A program made the position numbers and the translations under genes. From Aldrovandia affinis (taxonomy: Eukaryota; Chordata; Actinopteri; Notacanthiformes; Halosauridae), in contig JAINUG010000208.1 of NCBI GenBank assembly GCA_029706075.1, positions 1,557,001 to 1,621,000 on the forward strand: 64,000 bases of DNA. Direction: 5' to 3'. This document shows positions 47,921 through 64,000 of this stretch, one piece after another (the stretch's first letter is position 1; every line of letters starts with the position of its first letter). The notes below the pieces were generated by a model. The model had not been told where the DNA came from and did no database searches. It worked only from the letters and a program-made list of their open reading frames with translations.

Positions 47921-50900
47921 AAGAAACCAGTATCCTCCAGGTCTGAATAACCCAAAAGTAGTTGTTTCCGGTTACTCTGCTGTTCTGTACTGTATTTTAC
48001 TGTACTGTCACATGTGAGAAGGGTAATGGAACCAGGTCAGAGCAGCCCGGACAGCGAAATTAACGCTTTAAAGTTCCTTTCCATTGTTTCAATGCTTTTA
48101 TAGAAAAGTGCTTTGGAAATGTCCCTGAAACCCAAGGAAAACTAGCTCGCACACCAAGTGCACGCCTGTGATGTAAGCCTCGTTAGTGTCGCCTAATGCC
48201 ATCACCAGACAGCAGGATGAACTGCCAGGGCGTGTTACCGGTCAATAATCTATTCCTAAGAATGCACATTTTCATGAGAATTTCAGAAAGTCATTATGAC
48301 AGCAGAAACATAAACATATTTTCAAATATTTGGGATATTAAGAGATATTAATTTACATTCCTACTCTCGGCATCCCAATGGACATCTCATGCCTATCTTG
48401 GCATTCATTTCCTAGCCTCAGGAATCTCCATTATTGCATCCACATATTCATATCTGTTAATAGTTGTACCATATATTGTTACAAATGTGTATGTAATTGA
48501 GATGGATTTCTTTCATGTTTGATAAATGAATTAAGGAATTATGAGAATCCCCCCACCGCCCAAGTTGAGCTCCTTATTAGCACCTGAGCCAAACTGTTGG
48601 CTTTACACCACAGTGCCACCCCCAGCCTGCTGATCCATATAATTCCCCCGGCTGCCTGCTGTTTGATCCTTTGGGCCACCTTGGCCTTTAAGATGGACAC
48701 CATCATGTGATAATTAGGACCGTACATTTTCCGCAACCATATTGTATAGCCTATAATCAGTCCTCCAGTGGCAAGATGCCGATACAGCCTCTTCAAAAAG
48801 TAAAGCCACATGTTGAGGAATCATTTACCGCTATCCTATTGTGGGACCGGAATCGTTTCAGGTAGTCATTTATTACTGATTATGCGCAATTGCACATTGA
48901 TTCATGGAGTGCCATTATTGGCTACTGCCATACGTGCGGGACGTGGGGGTGCTGCAGTACCCACTGTCATGAACAGTTTCCTTATATAGCCTAGTATAAG
49001 TAGGCTACATCATATTTAAAATAAAGACAAAATGAGTGTGAGTCTGTGTCTGTGTGTCATAATAGGCGTGACACTGCGGGAGGTGCTGAACAGAAGGTGC
49101 TGAAAAAAAAGTTCATAAGAAAAAAACAGTTGATCAATCACCTCATAAGCGTACGAGAAAAAAATCTGCATCAACGTAGCTAGCAACGCAAGCAAGCGAG
49201 TTAGCTAGCTAGCTATAAAGAAGTAACCAGAAGTAACACATTTTCCACAATGCCGTGTAATTAATTGTTTGAGCTGTTGTGTTTTTAAATTTTTAACCAA
49301 AATGTCTCAAAAACGTATTAGCGAATTATTCAAAAAGCCACCAACAAAAAAACAAAATACCACCAACGAGAGCGCCATCACGTCCTCGTCGCCGCTACCT
49401 CTATCCTCAACGTCAGAGGCACAGCACCTGATTTGACCACAATCACTCCAATGGAGTACTTTGTTGCCACATCCGCCCCATTCATATCCTATGTAGTACC
49501 GAACGCAGAACACTAAGGGTGTTGAGGCCTTTCCATGGTGATCCCTGCCCATTCGTCAACGAGTCCATTGCTGGAGTTGTGCTTGAAATGGTCAAATTGC
49601 GCTTGAAATAGGTGAGTGCACTATTTTTGTCTGTTAAAAAACATAATACCAATTTGGTATACCAATTGGTAACCAAACGGTGATTGTAAGTTGCTTGTAA
49701 GGTGCTACTGTAAGTTACTTCTAACAGGTTTTCTGTTTTTTTCTGCTTTACTCAAAACGAATTCCATCCGAAAGTAGAAGCACATTTTTGATGATGCCTT
49801 TCAATGGTGTAACTTATATCAGCACCGAAACTTTTTCAAGTTCCTTTAAACCAGGTTGGTTTGATAAGTGGAAGTGCTTGCATTATGTCAAAGAAACCGA
49901 CCGTGTTCCTTTCTATGTCTGTGTAAAAGCATTTGAGAAAAACTGGTCAGTGCAAGTAGGCTACTATTAAAAACAATACTATTCAATCCCCGTTGCGTTA
50001 TTATAACGTTATATTTTTTCGTTTCGGATTTCAGAACCAAATCAAAGTCAAAACATCTTCCCGCGCCTCTGGCTAGTATTTGTACATTGTATTCAGTGTT
50101 CATGGGAATACGATAATAATACATGTATATTTACCAGTAAAAGTATGCGATTTTGGTGAATTTTGACAGATTGTATACCAAATACTGAATCAGAAATTCA
50201 CGCCGACACTGTAACAAATAAAAGCTTTACTCATATTCTGGAATAACTATATTAAATAAGACATACGGTATTATAAATTAAATATATTACACATAAATTA
50301 ATCAAAAATGCAGTAACAAAGGGTACAAAAAAAGAGTGTCGTTTTCTATATAATAGCACAAACCATATCAAGATGTTTAATTGTTATTTTAATCACCGTA
50401 TTTGACAATGTTTGAAAACGAAACAAAAAAAAAAACCCGAACAGACGTTCAATTGATGCTACCCACTAGTGGTGAAATGTTGCTACTGTAGACGTCTTAC
50501 TCAAGGCTAATGAGTGAATACTCCAGACTCTCTGTAGAGTACCGTATAGTACCATAGGTTACAAGCCTGACAAGGGACGGAAGACTTCCTGAGTGAAGGG
50601 AAATAGACTACGGTTGTGAGATAAGGGTACTGCTAAATTTGCCTAGGGCAAATTGATGTGGGCCTCCACTGATGGCTTTATATAAATATTCAGAAAACAT
50701 GCAGAGCACAGGTCCCAATGCAAAAATATAAAATAAATAAATAATTTGACTATTCCTAACGTGTTCGATATTGCACCTCTTGCACAGGTATGAGCTGCAT
50801 AGCCAGCATTGAATGCATATTATTTTGCATGTCCACATTGCAAAAGCTAACATGTACTGTATAACGATGCATTGTAAATGTAATAAAGTCTCACCCTGAA

Positions 50901-51500
50901 TTAAATGATCAAAAAGGAATGTGGTTGCTTCTCTACTTTGTCACAAGATTGTTTCAGAAAAAACATTTTTGCAATCACATTTTTAGATACCTTTTTGAAG
51001 CAATATAAAACCGTAAATATATTTAACGTTCGCCCTATCCCCATAAAATCAAACGCCAATGTCTGACCCCATAAGACACTTGTTCTGATATAATATAAAC
51101 ATCTCTAAAGTTGGACCCGCCCCTGGAAAAAAGCAATCAAGCATATGTTTAATGAAAATTAAAAAAGCTTTGTGTAAAAATTTAACTCAGAATGGTCTGA
51201 GGAAGTCTGATGTTGGCATGCCAGTCCCTTCTTTAGAAGTTCAGAGGCAGAAGTTTATTAAAACAGCGATCGAAAGTAACGATGTGTCACTGCAATGCAA
51301 GCCATATCTCACATGAAAGGCCAAAACTCCAATCCCAGTGCTGGGAAAGACCGAAACAGACACATTTCACAGAAATCCCTTTACTCCAAGATTTAACATC
51401 TCAACTGGTGACAGAAGGAAACGTCTTTATACAGGTGCCTGGTTGGCTTTTTTTTTCATGGAATCATGAAAAGAATAGATTTGAGTTTAGAATCATTTAA
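47921..51500. other. intergenic region between rab2a and chd7
   Basis: About 3.6 kb. About 48,880-50,080 is related to the hAT-like element at 31,229-35,492: shared CTGTCATGAACAGTTT, AAAATGTCTCAAA and TTTCGGATTTCAG...CATCTTCCCGCGCCTCT. It is itself interrupted by a foldback relative at about 49,427-49,630. 48,539-48,811 holds a 90-codon minus-strand frame with no recognisable family. No gene is supported. Confidence 0.55.
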
Positions 51501-52749
51501 ACCACAGGATTTTCTTTTATTGTTTTAACATTTCATCTTAAGAACCAACACAGCAAATAAAGTTTGAAAGGGGGGGTCACAAAGATGGTCCAGGTTTGGC
51601 TCTTATAACGCTACCTTTCACTTTAGACAAGGTGTTCACCACACATCTCTGAACGGGCCTTCACGCAACCCCGCTCACACGTCCACAGTTACATGTTCAT
51701 CTGCGCCAGCATCGGTCACAGAGTAACCTGAAAAATGTACTTCTGATAAGAAACATAACATTTAGATATTTCTGTTATTAGTCTGAATCCATGTGACATA
51801 ATTTGCGCTTTAATTTTTTTCTGTACCACTAAAAATATCTGCATCTTTTTAAGGCAATCAGCTGATCCTTCTCTGCAGGGAGGTGGTCCACTTCTGTTGG
51901 TGTGATTACAGAACACAGATAAACACAAAATTTGGCATTAAAATAGATAGAGAATATTGAGCCGTCGTCACAATACACAGAGCAGTTTGGGTGGGGTGGG
52001 GGTGGGGGGTGTGAGGGAGATGATGAGGAGAAGGCAGGTTTCAGGACAAACTAAAAGAACAAAGTAAAACAGGATTAAAAAGTTTGTGTCAAAAGCAGGT
52101 TTCGGACTATAGCAATACTGTTGCAGTTTCAAGCTCTAATTATACAGTATATAATTTCAGGAAATTCAGTAAAGAACTCTAGCTTGGTCAATATACACCG
52201 AAGCAAGAAATCATGACTATATATACAGAAGGTGAATGATAAATACAGAATTAAAATAGTCCTGCTTTTCTTTTCTTCCTCTTCTTCATTTTTGAAAATG
52301 GCTGCCGGCTGTTGACACGGTCCTACATGTATTCATTTTAGCCAGAGAGTTCACTCACATAATCCCATTAAAATACTCAGATGACCTTGTAGTGTTTAAT
52401 ACAATTCAGTTTTGAAATCAAAAGGGCACAAAAACAAAAAAAGAAGAAAAAAAACCATGATGAATCACAACTTGACTGAGAAATCAAATGCAGATAGATA
52501 CGAATCCTCAGATTCTTTGTCTTGTATGTGAACAGTAGCCATATCTGCTACAGGCCCAGGAACAGACTTCCAGTTTTACGAGGACTGCAGAGGGCCTGGG
52601 CTTGTTGACGGACAGCCATCTGGTACGTGAGTGGTCTCCGGGGACCGGGTGGTCGTGTGGAGGTTATGGGGAGGTTGAGAGAGGGTTAGGGGAAGGTGGT
52701 TAGGGGGGGGGGGTTGTGCCCAGCCAGGGGGAAGTATAGACAGGAGGAC
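51500..52749 (-). other. rab2a: rab2a 3' UTR (extent inferred)
   Basis: Sequence directly downstream of the rab2a stop on the minus strand, without coding signs. Candidate AATAAA signals on the minus strand are at 51,516-51,521 and, further on, 51,254-51,259. Vertebrate RAB2A messages have a long 3' UTR, so either is possible. Only transcript data can fix the end. Confidence 0.45.
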
Positions 52750-53055
<306 letters not shown>

Positions 53056-53084
53056 TCAAATATACTCTCAAACACACTCTCACA

Positions 53085-53205
53085 AGCTCACACACGGACA
53101 CACACACGGACACACACACGGACACGGACACACACATGGAGACGGACACACACACACGGACACACACACACGGACGGACGGACACACACAGACACACACA
53201 CTAAC
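53085..53205. repeat. (ACACGG)n/(AC)n tandem repeat
   Basis: Units of GGACACACACAC in rab2a intron 7, followed at 53,220 by the inverted repeat. Confidence 0.9.
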
Positions 53206-53219
53206 AGGCAGGCTCAAAC

Positions 53220-53493
53220 ATGTGTGTGCACACAAACTCAAACATTCCACTTGCACACAAGTTTAATCCAGCTGAATTTCACATCCAAAGGTGGGGGTCA
53301 CACAGTAGGCATTGAAATCCTCTTGAGGAAACTTTAGGTCCATGGCATCTGGCAGGGTTTCAGACAGCCTGGCCTAGTGCACCGCTCTCTCTGCCAGAGC
53401 AGAGTGGGCTTGTGACTGAACCCTTCATTTCCCAAATTCAGCTGGATTAAACTTGTGTGCAAGTGGAATGTTTGAGTTTGTGTGCACACACAT
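53220..53493. repeat. 60-bp perfect inverted repeat with 154-bp spacer
   Basis: 53,220-53,279 (ATGTGTGTGCACACAAACTC ... GCTGAATTT) is exactly the reverse complement of 53,434-53,493 (AAATTCAGCTGGATTAAACT ... CACACAT). Arms are 100% identical over 60 bases. It lies in rab2a intron 7. No terminal-repeat signature or target duplication was recognised. Confidence 0.95.
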
Positions 53494-53536
53494 ATATATA
53501 TATCTCCGCTAAAGACTAGATATTTCCACCACTTTA

Positions 53537-55106
<1,570 letters not shown>

Positions 55107-55924
55107 TCATTTCATGCAGTAGAAGACCCTTGGTGTGAGACCCTTGGCTACACATAGCGCTAGATGCTCATAAGTCTGTAAAATGACATAGATGCCCCGA
55201 ATAGCCCATTCTTGTCATCAAACAATCATATAGAAAAATGAATCATTATTGGGAAAAGAATCACATGACTCTTCAGGGGTGGAAAGTGTACCTCCCATCA
55301 ACAGAAGTGGTCATTGTGATCAGAAAGCCACTGTGTAAAGCAAATGCAGGTGAAGACCAAAACCACAGAAAGCTAAAGGCCCAATGTGCATTATGTGTGT
55401 TCCAGTAACTGAAAGTGAATTAAAAACATTGTTTACTCAAACAATTATGAGTAGAAGGGGAACACTCCCAGATGTCTAGAATTTGATGTTTTGCCTCCAA
55501 AAAAAAGGTTTGGTTTGATTTATCTCAAAGAACTGCTTTGTGTGCTTACATAGTTCAGAGCAGGAAGTCCCACCTGCTCCCATGTGAATGTATGGGCTGT
55601 TCTCACTTCCCTGAGAAAGGTTGTAATACAAAGTAATAAAAAAATTGACATCTTAAGTTTCTCAAACTTATTGGTTATTAATCAGGAAATGTATACATTG
55701 TCCATGAAAATACTATAGATTTTACAGAAATCTGGGACAACTGTTGGATAGCCCATACATTCACATGAGTAGGCAGGACTTCCAGCTCTGAACCATGTAA
55801 GCAGTGCTTTGACCATGTAAGCAGGGCAGTTGTGGCTAAATGGAGCATCTATGAAACCATTTCAATTAGCCCTCCCCCACAGAGAGAGAAGAGAAAAAAA
55901 TATATATATATAAAAAAAAATAAT

Positions 55925-56220
55925 AATAAATTAAAAAAAACACTTGCCGCCCGTCTTCTGGGCCAAGCTAATTCCCAGAGGCCAGCGATGATCCACCTCT
56001 TCCGAAATGGAACTCGCCCCCCTTTCTGGAGACACCCTTCGCGCTTCACGGTGAGTTCGTGCCGGCTCACACTCCCCCCTCCCCTTGGGGCGGACAGCCA
56101 AATGCCGCCCCCCATCGGGGCTCCCGACCAGAAATCGAACTGTGACTGCAATAGGCAGCTCACACTTGCAAAGAACCAGTCAATGCGAGTGCGTTAGACC
56201 GCTATGCTATCGGAGGCCCC
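55925..56220 (-). repeat. SINE copy, same family as 2740, 4836 and 5335
   Basis: GGTGAGTTCGTGCCGGCTCA, GGCGGACAGCCAAATGCCGC, and on the minus strand a tRNA-like head (GCATAGCGGTCTAACGCACT, box B GTTCGATTTC). It lies in rab2a intron 5. Confidence 0.7.
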
Positions 56221-56271
56221 AAATTAACCATGTTTTTTGAGGTGAGAAAAAAAACTATGCAATTCTACTCA

Positions 56272-56538
<267 letters not shown>

Positions 56539-56801
56539 TTAACTTTGATTTAGAATTAAATCCAAGTGTTACTTGTTTTCAATGCAAACACAGTTTGGCG
56601 GGTAACATTTTGGTGCTCACTGAACTTTTGAAGAAAAACACATTCAATGATGAGTCAGAGTTATGGTCTTTAAAGTATGATTTCAGCATGGTGCAAGCAG
56701 AATTTAACCAAGTTGAATGGGTAAATAAATCTCAAAGGCCCAAAATCATAACGTTTGTGATAGGCATACCAGAGGTCTATCCTGGACTGCAGTCGGACTC
56801 A

Positions 56802-60081
<3,280 letters not shown>

Positions 60082-60644
60082 TTAAAACAGAGTTTTTGCT
60101 CTGAGGTTGAACTGCCAAATAAAGCTTAATATTCTGTTATTTAGCCTATAATATTTGTTTTGGCCTTGCGTTTTAGGGATACAAAATTGTATACATCATA
60201 GCACTAGCAATGAAAATGAGCATATGGCTAAATTGGGTACAATACATGGCAAGTATGTCAATGCATGAATATTCGTGTCCCTCATAAACAAAAAAAATAA
60301 AAATAGGTGACTGAAGTCATCAGGATCTTTTGACAGAAGAGGCATTTTTGCACAGCCAAATTAAAATGAGGTCTGTCACTGTAACCTGGACTGACTCACA
60401 ACTGCCTCCTTTACAGAGGAAATTAAAACTAATACCTGCTATGATACAAACATAAGCAGTCAACAGCATACCCACAAAGACATTCACAACACCAATTACA
60501 GGTTGAACAGGGAAGTACCCACATGTATGCATTGCAGGGTAAATATGAAAGATGCCACTTGAATTTTGATATACAATTCAACATGTATGACAGTGTGCAA
60601 AACTATTCTGTCACTACCCTAGTGCTGTCTAAATAAATGTTTTA

Positions 60645-64000
<3,356 letters not shown>

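Noticed and set aside
48539-48811. 90-codon minus-strand frame with hydrophobic start
   Set aside because: No recognisable family, no splice or promoter support, and part of it (48,760-48,796) resembles repeat-like sequence at 7388-7424.
49292-49436. Short plus-strand frame MSQKRISELFKKPP... as a gene start
   Set aside because: It lies in sequence related to a hAT-like element and ends after about 47 codons; the other copy (34,720-34,800) is not open.

Overview
This window is vertebrate nuclear DNA, almost certainly from a ray-finned (teleost-type) fish. Genes are split into short exons with GT/AG junctions. Introns are full of CA, GA and CT microsatellites, tRNA-derived SINEs with L2-type tails, hAT, Tc1 and pogo-like DNA transposons, and a degenerate non-LTR retrotransposon. 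I cannot name a species from sequence alone.

Two genes are present, both on the minus strand and arranged head to tail. The right part (52,750-60,754) holds the last seven coding exons of rab2a, a small Golgi/ER GTPase; exon 1, with the first 15 codons plus one base, lies beyond the right edge. The left half (307-28,531) holds the first 19 coding exons of chd7, the chromatin remodeller mutated in human CHARGE syndrome. They cover the glutamine/proline-rich N-terminus, a lysine-rich linker, both chromodomains, the complete SNF2 ATPase and the start of the region after it (1,447 codons); the remaining exons lie beyond the left edge. Every junction keeps the reading frame, and most exon lengths equal those I recall for human CHD7. 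The RAB2A-CHD7 neighbourhood is the same as on human chromosome 8. A CpG-rich stretch near 47.7-47.9 kb with good minus-strand donor sites is the best candidate for the chd7 promoter and non-coding exon 1, which would give an intron 1 of about 19 kb.

Mobile elements fill chd7 intron 1 (28.6-47.5 kb). They include a 4.3-kb hAT-like element (31,229-35,492) carrying a nested non-LTR retrotransposon, a second hAT-like element with a BED-finger reading frame (38,241-39,131), a pogo-like MITE (39,796-40,095), a hAT MITE with a perfect 8-bp target duplication (44,442-44,635), and a ~0.9-kb palindromic element whose two arms each carry a TGACGTCA site. Smaller introns hold minisatellites.

The most unusual feature is at 7,441-7,756. 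A 50-bp unit spanning the 3' end of a chd7 ATPase exon and its splice donor has been tandemly amplified, leaving a row of candidate donor sites behind the real one. No bacterial-type operon, CRISPR array or clearly new gene system is visible.
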